Positions 46,160-54,022 of a DNA stretch of 64,000 nucleotides are shown in pieces. The stretch is taken from NCBI RefSeq assembly GCF_019091085.1, contig NZ_JAGXJY010000009.1:62001-126000 (forward strand). The letters are read 5' to 3'. The notes under the pieces are model-generated. The model was given only the letters and a program-made list of their open reading frames with translations. It did not search any database and was not told the DNA's origin. Positions within the stretch are counted from its first letter, which is position 1. Each line of letters starts with the position of its first letter. The DNA is from Mesorhizobium sp. GbtcB19 (GTDB lineage: Bacteria > Pseudomonadota > Alphaproteobacteria > Rhizobiales > Rhizobiaceae). A program made the position numbers and the translations under genes.

Positions 46160-47710
46160 ATGCACGCTGACGATGCGGGCTGGCTCGCGCACGCCGGAGG
46201 CGGGCTGCGCTTCGCCGAGCTCGACCTTGAGCGGCGCCGGCCGGCCGAACAGATAGCCCTGCACCACCTCGCAGCCGGCGGCCCTCAGCAGCGTGGCCTG
46301 GTTCTCGGTCTCGACGCCTTCGGCGATGATGCCGACGCCGAGCGCCCGCGACAGGCCGACAATGGTCGAGACGATCGCTCCGGAACTGGAATCGGTGTCG
46401 ATGCGGCTGACGAAGGAACGGTCGATCTTCAGCTTGCCGAAGGAGAAATCGATCAGGTAGCTCAAATTGGAATAGCCCGTGCCGAAATCGTCGACGGCCA
46501 CGGAGATGCCCATCTCGGCAAGCTGCTCCAGGATCGCCGCGGCGCGGTCGCGATCCTGCATCATCGCCGTCTCGGTGACCTCGAGCTCCAGCCGCGACGG
46601 CTTGATGCCGGTCGATTCCATCACCTCGCGCACGATGCCGACGAAATCCCTGGTCATGAACTGTACCGGCGAGATGTTGACGGCGACGAAGCAATCCTGT
46701 GGCAGGTACCGGGCGTCGCTGCAGGCCTTGCGCAGCACCCACTCGCCGATCGGATTGATCATGCCGGTTTCCTCGGCGATCGGAATGAACTCCATCGGCG
46801 GGATCATGCCGCGCTCGGGGTGCTTCCAGCGGATCAGCGCTTCGTAGCCGACCACGCGGCCGCTCGGCAGGTTGAGCTGCGGCTGATAGTGGAGACTGAA
46901 GTCGCCACGGTCGAAAGCGGTCTTCAGTTCCGACTCGATCCATTGCCGATAGTCAGCCACGCGGCCCATATCGGCGTGGAAGACGGACCAGTTGCCGACG
47001 CCGCTGGCGCGCGCGTTCTGCAGCGCCAGGTTCGAGCGGCGCAGGATCAGGACCGGGTCGACGCCGTCCTTCGGCATCGCCACGATGCCGACCGACAGGC
47101 TGACCGACTGCAGATGGCTCTGCAGCTGATAGGGCTCCATCATATCGTTGATGAGCTTTTCGATGAGCCGCTCGATCGAACCCCTGATCTCGCGATCGGG
47201 CAACAGCACGCAGAACTCGCCGGCGCCGATGCGACCGATCTCGGCTCCCTTCGGCATGTTGTCCTTCAGCCTGGTGGTGAAGGCCCGGATCAGTTCATCG
47301 CCCTGGCTGTAGCCGATGGCGTCGTTGATCTGCTTGAAGCGGTCGATGTCGATGTCGATCAGGAATACGGGCTCGCCGGTCCGGATCGTCCCGGAGGCGG
47401 CATCGGCAATCCTGCCGACCATGGCCTGGCGCGACAGTAAGCCGGTCAGCTTGTCGAAATGGGTTTCCTTGACGACATAGGCCACCGATTCATCGACACC
47501 GGCGAAGAACGACAGCGCGGCGCCGCCGGCGGCAAGGGCGCAGAGCGCGGCAATCACGCCCGCCATCGTTTCGGCCGGCATGCCGGCCATGCCGTCGCCG
47601 AAACCGAAGCGCAGCCCCCACAAACCAAGGATGAAACTGCCCATGCCCGAGCTGGCAATGGTGATCAGCCGGAACAGCGGTGTTCGCTTCGGGTTGCTGA
47701 CTGCAGACAT
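46157..47710 (-). CDS. GGDEF-EAL protein with degenerate GGDEF, probable c-di-GMP phosphodiesterase
   Basis: Membrane-anchored c-di-GMP protein of 517 residues. Two N-terminal helices (about 14-35 and 47-70) lead to a GGDEF-like domain whose signature is GAGEF (162-166) instead of GGDEF, so cyclase activity is doubtful. The EAL domain is complete: EALIRW (290-295), NIS at 345-347, ELEVTE (375-380), DDFGTG (407-412), KIDRSFV, AEGVE and QGYLFGRP. Hence hydrolysis of c-di-GMP is likely, perhaps with GTP sensed by the degenerate domain as in other such proteins. ATG 47710 follows AGGGG. Confidence 0.92.
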   Translation of the reverse strand: MSAVSNPKRTPLFRLITIASSGMGSFILGLWGLRFGFGDGMAGMPAETMAGVIAALCALAAGGAALSFFAGVDESVAYVVKETHFDKLTGLLSRQAMVGRIADAASGTIRTGEPVFLIDIDIDRFKQINDAIGYSQGDELIRAFTTRLKDNMPKGAEIGRIGAGEFCVLLPDREIRGSIERLIEKLINDMMEPYQLQSHLQSVSLSVGIVAMPKDGVDPVLILRRSNLALQNARASGVGNWSVFHADMGRVADYRQWIESELKTAFDRGDFSLHYQPQLNLPSGRVVGYEALIRWKHPERGMIPPMEFIPIAEETGMINPIGEWVLRKACSDARYLPQDCFVAVNISPVQFMTRDFVGIVREVMESTGIKPSRLELEVTETAMMQDRDRAAAILEQLAEMGISVAVDDFGTGYSNLSYLIDFSFGKLKIDRSFVSRIDTDSSSGAIVSTIVGLSRALGVGIIAEGVETENQATLLRAAGCEVVQGYLFGRPAPLKVELGEAQPASGVREPARIVSVH

Positions 47711-47799
47711 GCAAGGCCCCTAGATTAGGAAACCTTATAACGGATATCTCCTTAAAATGAGTTTCCGCCAATGCATCGAATTTTACTGGAACGCCAGTG

Positions 47800-47850
47800 A
47801 AGCAATTCCAGCAAAAATGCGTCGCGGCTAACGTCCGGAACTGCGCGAAA
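47800..47850. repeat. Diverged GAGCAATTCC-family palindrome
   Basis: AGCAATTCCAGCAAAAATGCG then GGCTAACGTCCGGAACTGCG: a weakened copy of the family at 40683 and 46056, lying downstream of fabI and upstream of the GGDEF/EAL gene. Confidence 0.6.
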
Positions 47851-47867
47851 ACTGCAGCGCTTGCGAA

Positions 47868-48680
47868 CTATTCGCGGGCGCCGTCGTTCTGCTTCAGTTC
47901 TTCCAGCGCCGGCATCGAAACGATGTGATAGCCGGAATCCACATAATGGATCTCGCCGGTGACGCCCGATGACAGATCGGAGAGCAGGTAGAGCGCCGAG
48001 CCGCCGACCTCGTCGATGGTCACGGTGCGCCTGAGCGGCGAATTGCGCTGCTGGTAGGAGAACATATGGCGGGCGTCGGAAACGCCGGAGCCGGCCAGCG
48101 TCCGCACCGGTCCGGCCGAGATGCCGTTCACCCTGATGCCGCGCGGGCCGTAGTCATTGGCAAGGTAGCGCACGCTGGCCTCGAGCCCGGCCTTGGCGAC
48201 GCCCATGACGTTGTAGTTCGGCATCACCCGCACCGAGCCGGCATAGGTGAGCGTGATCATCGAGCCGCCATTGTTCATCAGGGCGGCGGCGTTGCGGGCG
48301 ACCTCGGTGAAGGAATAGCAGGAGATCACCATGGTGCGCACGAAATTGTCGCGGCTGGTGTCGGCGTAGAGCCCTTTGAGCTCGTTCTTGTCGGAAAAGC
48401 CGATGGCGTGCACCACGAAATCCAGTCCGCCCCAGGCCTTGCCGAGGGTCTCGAAGGTCGCGGTGACCGAAGCGCTGTCCTCGACGTCGCACGGCACGAT
48501 CAAGGAGGCGCCTACCTTCTCGGCCAGCGGCTTGACCCGCCGTCCGAAGGCGTCGCCCTGATAGGTGAAAGCCAGTTCTGCGCCGTGTTCCGACAGCTTC
48601 TTGGCGATGCCCCAGGCGATCGAGTGGTCGTTGGCGACGCCCATGACAAGCCCGCGCTTGCCCTTCATCAACCCGTCCAT
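47868..48680 (-). CDS. fabI: Enoyl-[acyl-carrier-protein] reductase (NADH)
   Basis: Last reduction step of fatty acid elongation and the classical triclosan target. The 270-residue short-chain dehydrogenase has the FabI start GKRGLVMGVANDHSIAWGIAKKL, IGFSDKNEL, the catalytic Tyr-x6-Lys in YNVMGVAKAG and GISAGPVRTLAGSG. ATG 48680 is preferred over TTG 48689, with AAGGA about 9 bases upstream. It is third in the fabA-fabB-fabI cluster, 28 bases after fabB. Confidence 0.95.
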   Translation of the reverse strand: MDGLMKGKRGLVMGVANDHSIAWGIAKKLSEHGAELAFTYQGDAFGRRVKPLAEKVGASLIVPCDVEDSASVTATFETLGKAWGGLDFVVHAIGFSDKNELKGLYADTSRDNFVRTMVISCYSFTEVARNAAALMNNGGSMITLTYAGSVRVMPNYNVMGVAKAGLEASVRYLANDYGPRGIRVNGISAGPVRTLAGSGVSDARHMFSYQQRNSPLRRTVTIDEVGGSALYLLSDLSSGVTGEIHYVDSGYHIVSMPALEELKQNDGARE

Positions 48681-48708
48681 AAAAGGCAATCCTTGTAAAA
48701 ACGCTGGC

Positions 48709-49929
48709 CTATGCGGAATAGCGCTGGAAAATCAGCGTTGCGTTGGTGCCGCCGAAACCGAATGAGTTGGACAGGACCGTGTCGATCTTGGCGTTGTCGA
48801 TGCGCTTGCGCACGATCGGCATGCCCTCGAATTCCGGATCGAGCTCCTCGATGTGGGCGCTCTCGCCGATGAAGCCGCCCTGCATCATCAGGATCGAATA
48901 GATCGATTCCTGCACGCCGGCCGCGCCCAGTGAATGGCCGGTGAGCGACTTGGTCGAGGTGATGTAAGGCATCTTTTCGCCGAACACCTCGCGGATGGCG
49001 CCCATTTCCTTGGAATCGCCGACCGGCGTCGAGGTGCCGTGGGTGTTGATGTAGTCGACCGGGGTCGAGACGGTGGCGAGCGCCTGGCGCATGCAGCGCA
49101 CCGCGCCTTCGCCCGACGGCGCCACCATGTCGTAGCCGTCGGAGGTTGCGCCGTAGCCGACGATCTCGGCATAGATCTTGGCGCCGCGCGCCTTGGCGTG
49201 CTCCAGCTCCTCCAGGATCAGCACGCCCGCCCCGCCGGCGATGACGAAGCCGTCGCGGTTGACGTCATACGCGCGGGAAGCGGCCGAAGCCCGGTCGTTG
49301 TACTTCGACGACATCGCGCCCATGGCGTCGAACAGGTCCGACATCGTCCAGTCGAGGTCCTCGTGGCCGCCGGCGAACATCACGTCCTGCTTGCCCCACT
49401 GGATCAGCTCATAGGCATTGCCGATGCAATGCGCCGAGGTCGAGCAGGCCGACGAGATCGAATAGTTGACGCCGTGGATCTTGAACCAGGTGGCCAGGGT
49501 AGCCGAGGCCGTCGACGACATCGCCTTCGGCACCGCGAACGGGCCGATGCGCTTCGGGCTGTTGTTCTTCAGCGTCGTCTCCGCCGCCTCGACGATGGTC
49601 CGCGTCGACGGGCCGCCGGAACCCATCACGATGCCGGTCCGCTCATTGGTGATGTCGCTTTCGCCCAAACCGGCATCGGCGATCGCCTGGTCCATGGCGA
49701 CGTGGTTCCAGGCCGCGCCCTGGCTCAGGAAACGCATGGCGCGGCGGTCGATCATCGCGGTCGGATCGAGCGTCGGCGCGCCCCAGACCTGGCAGCGGAA
49801 GCCGTGCTCGGCGAAGGAATTGGAAAAGCTGATGCCGGATTTGGCATCGTAAAGCGAGCTCTGCACCTCGTTGGCATTGTTGCCGATCGACGACACAATG
49901 CCGAGCCCTGTCACTACGACCCGTCTCAT
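48709..49929 (-). CDS. fabB: 3-oxoacyl-[ACP] synthase I
   Basis: Condensing enzyme required, with FabA, for unsaturated fatty acids. The 406-residue protein has the catalytic cysteine Cys162 in SSACSTSAHC, His in NTHGTSTPVGD (about 297) and His in STKSLTGHSLGAAG (about 332), the FabB-type KAS arrangement. ATG 49929 has AAGGAG; a TTG two codons earlier is possible. It forms a cluster with fabA upstream and fabI downstream. Confidence 0.95.
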   Translation of the reverse strand: MRRVVVTGLGIVSSIGNNANEVQSSLYDAKSGISFSNSFAEHGFRCQVWGAPTLDPTAMIDRRAMRFLSQGAAWNHVAMDQAIADAGLGESDITNERTGIVMGSGGPSTRTIVEAAETTLKNNSPKRIGPFAVPKAMSSTASATLATWFKIHGVNYSISSACSTSAHCIGNAYELIQWGKQDVMFAGGHEDLDWTMSDLFDAMGAMSSKYNDRASAASRAYDVNRDGFVIAGGAGVLILEELEHAKARGAKIYAEIVGYGATSDGYDMVAPSGEGAVRCMRQALATVSTPVDYINTHGTSTPVGDSKEMGAIREVFGEKMPYITSTKSLTGHSLGAAGVQESIYSILMMQGGFIGESAHIEELDPEFEGMPIVRKRIDNAKIDTVLSNSFGFGGTNATLIFQRYSA

Positions 49930-50045
49930 TCGCAACTCCTTCCGGCGTATTCTGGCGAAAACCTAGTCGGTTTTCGCCTTGCATCATACGCAAATAAACT
50001 GACGCGGCGTCCATTGGATAATCGGGCGCCGCGGCGAAATAACCG

Positions 50046-50561
50046 TCAGGCGGCCGACTGCTTGGACAGGCCGACCTTCAGATCCGTCGCGGCGTATATG
50101 GGTTCGCCATCCGCCTTGAGCCAGCCATCGGCGATGCCGAGCACCAGGCGGCCGCGCATCACGCGCTTGAAGTCGATGCCGTATTCGACCTTCTTTACCG
50201 ACGGCGTCACCATGCCCTTGAACTTCACCTCGCCGGTCGAAAGCGCCATGCCCTTGCCCGGCTCGCCAAGCCAGCCGAGATAGAAACCGGTCAACTGCCA
50301 CATGGCGTCGAGGCCGAGGCAGCCCGGCATGATCGGATTGCCGATGAAGTGGCAGGCGAAGAACCAAAGGTCCGGCTTGATGTCGAATTCGGCGCGGATG
50401 AAGCCCTTGTCGAACGCACCGCCGGTCTCGCTGATCTCGGTGATGCGGTCGAACATCAGCATCGGCGGGTAGGGCAGTTGGGCATTGCCTGGCCCGAACA
50501 GGTCGCCGCGGGCGCAGGCAAGCAGTTCCTCGTAATCGTAGCTGGACTTTTGATCCGCCAT
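50046..50561 (-). CDS. fabA: 3-hydroxydecanoyl-[ACP] dehydratase/isomerase
   Basis: Introduces the cis double bond at the C10 stage. 171 residues with the active-site pair His71 (FFACHFIGNPIMPG) and Asp85 (GLDAMWQLTGF), matching His70 and Asp84 in E. coli. ATG 50561 follows GGAAG. FabA and FabB together show that this organism uses the anaerobic unsaturated fatty acid route. It is divergent from irr across 215 bases, an arrangement shared by rhizobia. Confidence 0.97.
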   Translation of the reverse strand: MADQKSSYDYEELLACARGDLFGPGNAQLPYPPMLMFDRITEISETGGAFDKGFIRAEFDIKPDLWFFACHFIGNPIMPGCLGLDAMWQLTGFYLGWLGEPGKGMALSTGEVKFKGMVTPSVKKVEYGIDFKRVMRGRLVLGIADGWLKADGEPIYAATDLKVGLSKQSAA

Positions 50562-50776
50562 TAAACTTCCGTCCCCGTGTTCTTGGCGGGCGGCAGGGCG
50601 CCCTTGTCGTTGGTTTCCTAACACACTCTGTTTGCGGCCGGAAACCGGCGTTTGCGCTTAACCCGTGCGCCTGCCCGGGTCAATGCGCGCTATTGATCGC
50701 ATTCGGACTACAGAATATATGTCGATTGGTGTCCGGTTTTGGCTTTTGACGTCTTTTTGCCATCCTGGACCTGTTG

Positions 50777-51238
50777 ATGGGCTGGGCAACAAGCTTCGAA
50801 GCGAAGATGGATTCGGGCTACCGGAAGGAAAATGTCGCTGTGGACAAGCGGGTTCGCGAAGCCGGCCTGAGGCCGACGCGCCAGCGCATCGCGCTGGCCG
50901 ATCTGCTTTTCGCCAAGGGCGACCGCCACCTTTCGGCCGAGGAACTGCACGAGGAGGCGATCGCCGCCGGCGTGCCGGTTTCGCTGGCGACGGTCTACAA
51001 CGCGCTGCATCAGTTCACCCAGGCCGGCCTGCTTCGCATCCTGGCGGTCGAAGGTTCGAAAACCTATTTCGACACCAACACCTCCGACCACCATCACTTC
51101 TACATCGAAGGCGAGAACCGGATTTTCGACATCGAAAGCGGACCGGTCACCGTCTCCAACCTGCCGGCACCGCCGGAGGGCATGGAGATCGCCAATGTCG
51201 ACATCGTCGTGAGGCTTCGCCCGAAGCGCGGCGACTGA
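50777..51238 (+). CDS. irr: Iron response regulator Irr, Fur superfamily
   Basis: Haem-responsive regulator that acts at ICE boxes under iron limitation. The 153-residue protein has the Irr DNA-binding helix region (AGLRPTRQRIALADLLFAKGDRHL, then SLATVYNALHQF) and the diagnostic triple histidine HHH at 105-107 (TSDHHHFYIEG). The GCPWHD haem regulatory motif of Bradyrhizobium Irr is absent, as in other Rhizobiaceae-type proteins. The start is uncertain: ATG 50777 or ATG 50807; neither has a strong ribosome site. A matching operator lies at 13712-13734. Confidence 0.92.
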   Translation: MGWATSFEAKMDSGYRKENVAVDKRVREAGLRPTRQRIALADLLFAKGDRHLSAEELHEEAIAAGVPVSLATVYNALHQFTQAGLLRILAVEGSKTYFDTNTSDHHHFYIEGENRIFDIESGPVTVSNLPAPPEGMEIANVDIVVRLRPKRGD

Positions 51239-51242
51239 TCCC

Positions 51243-51629
51243 GTGGCGACGCGCCCCGTCGACCTGATCGTCCGGCTTGAGTGGGTCACCGTCGCCGCGT
51301 TGGCCATCGTTTGCTATGCACTGTCCGGCTTTTCCTGGTGGCTGTTTGCCCTGCTCATCCTGGCGCCGGACCTGTCGATGCTGGGCTACCTCGCCGGACC
51401 GCGCGTCGGCGCCGTCACCTACAACGCCTTGCATATCCTGATCGCCCCGCTGGTCATTCTGCTTGCGGGCGCCTTGCTCGCCGGCACGGTCACGACCGCC
51501 GTGGCGCTCATCTGGATCGCGCACATCGCCATCGATCGTGCCCTCGGCTACGGCCTCAAGCTGCCCACCGGTTTCCAGGATACGCATCTCGGTCGCATCG
51601 GCCGCGACCGCAAGAGCGCGGCCGGCTAA
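51243..51629 (+). CDS. DUF4260 family membrane protein
   Basis: 128-residue protein with hydrophobic segments at about 12-42 and 60-95, matching the DUF4260 pattern (LRLEWVTVAALAIVCY, LLILAPDLSMLGYLAGP, AHIAIDRALGYGLK, TGFQDTHLGRIG). GTG 51243 starts 4 bases after irr, so the two are co-transcribed. Function is unknown. The stop is followed at once by a long palindrome. Confidence 0.8.
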   Translation: MATRPVDLIVRLEWVTVAALAIVCYALSGFSWWLFALLILAPDLSMLGYLAGPRVGAVTYNALHILIAPLVILLAGALLAGTVTTAVALIWIAHIAIDRALGYGLKLPTGFQDTHLGRIGRDRKSAAG

Positions 51630-51630
51630 A

Positions 51631-51769
51631 GGCGTGTCGAGATTCAGGTCAGGCCGAGTCGAGAATGGTGGTTTCCGAGAACGGAGCGGAGCGTACTTAA
51701 AGTACATGAGCACCGGAAGCGCAGGAAGCCGCCATTCGCAGGCCGGCCTCACCTGAATGTCGATACGCC
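51631..51769. repeat. 139-base near-perfect extended palindrome between convergent genes
   Basis: The ends GGCGTGTCGAGATTCAGGT and ACCTGAATGTCGATACGCC are imperfect reverse complements, the middle pairs GAATGGTGGTTTCC with GGAAGCCGCCATTC, and the centre is GTACTTAAAGTAC (51693-51705). The element occupies the whole gap between the stop codons of the DUF4260 gene (ends 51629) and the SH3 gene (ends 51770). It probably acts as a bidirectional terminator. Confidence 0.85.
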
Positions 51770-52327
51770 CTAGTTCTTGAATTTCTCGCCGGGATAAGCG
51801 CCCCACACCTGCGACTGGGCCATCCAGCCGGTATGGCCGTCGAAGGTCATTTCGCACCATTGGCCGTCGCATTTCTTGATCGAGCCGATCACGCCCGGTT
51901 CGATGATGGCGACGACACCGGCATCCTTGTCGGGCTCGTTGAGCAGGTTGACCTGCCCGCCCTTGCCGCGCTGCCAGGGCGCCACGATCGCGGTGCGGCG
52001 GCCGGAGAGCAGCGATTGGTTGATCCAGCCTTCCGATCCGTCGGCGTCGCGCACGCGCCGCCAGGTGTCGAATTCCTGGATGATTTCCATCGGCAGCCCG
52101 GCCTTCATGTACATCCAGTTGACGGAATAATTGGCGCCGGGGCCGACGCGCGAATTGACGCGGGCCGGCTTCAGGCTGACGAATCGCGGCAGCGGCAGGC
52201 CGCTCGGGCCGAGCGTTATGGTCTGCGCCGGCGCGGCCGCGCTTTGCGCCAGCGCCTGCGGCGCGCAAAGCAGGGCGCCAAGGATGGCCGCGCTGAAGGC
52301 CAGGCGAAGCGACGCGAAACCAGACAC
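51770..52327 (-). CDS. Secreted bacterial SH3-domain protein
   Basis: 185-residue periplasmic protein. A signal peptide ends near ALAQ (residue 28). The body has two SH3-like units (SH3_4 type): VNSRVGPGANYSVNWMYMKAGLPMEII and VNLLNEPDKDAGVVAIIEPGVIGSI with a terminal GWMAQSQVWGAYPGE. Such proteins are thought to bind peptidoglycan or act as folding modules in the envelope. GTG 52327 has AAGGAA upstream. Downstream it meets the palindrome. Confidence 0.83.
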   Translation of the reverse strand: MSGFASLRLAFSAAILGALLCAPQALAQSAAAPAQTITLGPSGLPLPRFVSLKPARVNSRVGPGANYSVNWMYMKAGLPMEIIQEFDTWRRVRDADGSEGWINQSLLSGRRTAIVAPWQRGKGGQVNLLNEPDKDAGVVAIIEPGVIGSIKKCDGQWCEMTFDGHTGWMAQSQVWGAYPGEKFKN

Positions 52328-52478
52328 TTTCGTTCCTTTCGGCGCCCGTCGGACGGGACGGGCGCCCCTTTTTCTTTGTCTTCGGCGGCACCGCTTGTTA
52401 CAGGAGTGGGCTGATGCCGCGACTGGCTACAAGTTTCGCCGGTCTTGGTTAAAGAGGTCTCAACGAGATCGGTTTCGA

Positions 52479-52577
52479 GAGCATGATCCCGAAAAGTGGG
52501 AACCGGTTTTCGGAAAAGATCGCGCTCCAAAAAAGAGTAGGATCAGGATGACGATTCGACGAAACGTCATCCTGGTC
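52479..52577. repeat. GAGCATGATCC-type palindromic repeat with second hairpin
   Basis: First module: GAGCATGATCCCGAAAAG paired with the later CTTTTCGG-type block (TTTTCGGAAAAGATCGCGCTC), 52479-52527. Second: AGGATGACG (52545-52553) with CGTCATCCT (52565-52573). This two-part repeat is familiar from Mesorhizobium and Bradyrhizobium intergenic DNA. It lies just upstream of the 2-hydroxyacid dehydrogenase gene. Confidence 0.8.
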
Positions 52578-52597
52578 GAGGAAGCTTCGGGGATAAA

Positions 52598-53599
52598 ATG
52601 GCAGGCAAAAAACGGCCCCTCGTCGTCATCACGCGCAAGCTGCCCGATCCGGTCGAAACCCGCATGCGCGAGCTGTTCGACGCGCGGCTGAATGTCGAGG
52701 ACCGGCCGATGACGCAGCCGGAGTTGGTCGCGGCGGTCAAGGAAGCCGATGTGCTGGTCCCCACCATCACCGACCACATCGATGCCGCGCTGATCGCCCA
52801 GGCCGGCGAAAACCTCAAGCTGATCGCGAATTTCGGCAATGGCGTCGACAAGATCGATGTCGCGGCGGCGGCCAAGAAGGGCATCACCGTCACCAACACG
52901 CCGAATGTGCTGACCGAGGACACCGCCGATATGACCATGGCGCTGATGCTCGCCGTGCCGCGGCGTCTGGCCGAAGGCGCCAACGTGCTGACCGGCGAGA
53001 AGAAATGGGCCGGCTGGTCGCCGACCTGGATGCTCGGCCGGCGCATCTGGGGCAAACGCCTGGGCATCGTCGGCATGGGCCGCATCGGCACGGCGGTTGC
53101 CAAACGGGCCAAGGCCTTCGGACTGTCGATCCACTATCACAACCGGCACCGCGTGCTGCCGGCGGTCGAGGAGGAGCTGGAGGCAACCTATTGGGAAAGC
53201 CTCGACCAGATGCTCGCCCGCATGGACATCATCTCGGTCAACTGCCCGTCGACGCCGGCGACGTTCCATCTGCTGTCCGGCCGCCGCCTGGCACTGATGC
53301 AGCCTTCGGCCTACATCGTCAACACCGCGCGCGGCGACATCATCGACGAGGAATCGCTGGTGAAGCTCATCCATGACGGCAAGATCGCCGGCGCCGGCCT
53401 CGACGTCTACGAGCACGAGCCGGCGCTGAACAGCAAGCTGTTGAAGCTTGCCGCCAAGGGCAAGGTGGTGCTGTTGCCGCATATGGGCTCGGCCACGCTC
53501 GAGGGCCGCATCGACATGGGCGAGAAGGTGATCATCAACATCCGCGCCTTCTTCGACGGCCACCGCCCGCCGGACCGGGTTTTGCCGCTCAGGACCTGA
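52598..53599 (+). CDS. D-2-hydroxyacid dehydrogenase (glyoxylate/hydroxypyruvate reductase type)
   Basis: NAD(P)H-dependent dehydrogenase of 333 residues. The nucleotide motif is GIVGMGRIGTAVAKRAKAFG (about residues 154-173), and catalytic residues are in NTARGDIIDEE (Arg), GAGLDVYEHEP (Glu) and LLPHMGSATLE (His). This fits glyoxylate reductase or D-glycerate dehydrogenase. The upstream region holds a palindrome, and no strong ribosome site is visible before ATG 52598 except GGGGATAAA. It converges with the aconitase X genes. Confidence 0.88.
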   Translation: MAGKKRPLVVITRKLPDPVETRMRELFDARLNVEDRPMTQPELVAAVKEADVLVPTITDHIDAALIAQAGENLKLIANFGNGVDKIDVAAAAKKGITVTNTPNVLTEDTADMTMALMLAVPRRLAEGANVLTGEKKWAGWSPTWMLGRRIWGKRLGIVGMGRIGTAVAKRAKAFGLSIHYHNRHRVLPAVEEELEATYWESLDQMLARMDIISVNCPSTPATFHLLSGRRLALMQPSAYIVNTARGDIIDEESLVKLIHDGKIAGAGLDVYEHEPALNSKLLKLAAKGKVVLLPHMGSATLEGRIDMGEKVIINIRAFFDGHRPPDRVLPLRT

Positions 53600-53614
53600 G
53601 AAGGTCTGCCACTA

Positions 53615-54022
53615 TCAGATGGTGACGGCGCCGTCCGCGGCGACCGTCACAGTGGATCCACGATAGGTCTCGAACGCGCTGCGTTCGAGCCGCACCGCCA
53701 TCGGCGTTTCCCAGCCCATTTCCCGGGCGACGATCAGGCCGAGCAGCAGGATCGCGTCCGGCTCGTGCAGCACCAGAGCGGCCGGCGAGCGGCCGTTGTG
53801 GACGAGCTCCATCAGCACCGCCGAAGCCGACGACGAGCCGATCGTGCCGGGCAGGAACAGCACTTTGCCGGCGATGACGTCGCCATGCTGCGGATGGCGG
53901 ACATCGGCGATGCGCCCGGTCCTGGGATCGACGCCGCCCCAAAAACTGATCGGCGCCGTCAGCACCAGCGCTTCGCCTTCGCCCGCCTTGCCAGGCACCA
54001 GGATTTCGGCTGCAGCGCTCAT
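53615..54022 (-). CDS. Aconitase X swivelling-domain subunit (DUF126)
   Basis: Small subunit, 135 residues, of a two-subunit AcnX enzyme. Typical features are AEGEALVLTAPISFWGGVDPRTG and GKVLFLPGTIGSSSASAVLMEL, the conserved swivel-domain serine loop. It overlaps the large subunit gene by four bases (ATGA). Bacterial AcnX proteins with two chains have been shown to be cis-3-hydroxy-L-proline dehydratases; this substrate is possible, but not shown by the sequence. Confidence 0.85.
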   Translation of the reverse strand: MSAAAEILVPGKAGEGEALVLTAPISFWGGVDPRTGRIADVRHPQHGDVIAGKVLFLPGTIGSSSASAVLMELVHNGRSPAALVLHEPDAILLLGLIVAREMGWETPMAVRLERSAFETYRGSTVTVAADGAVTI

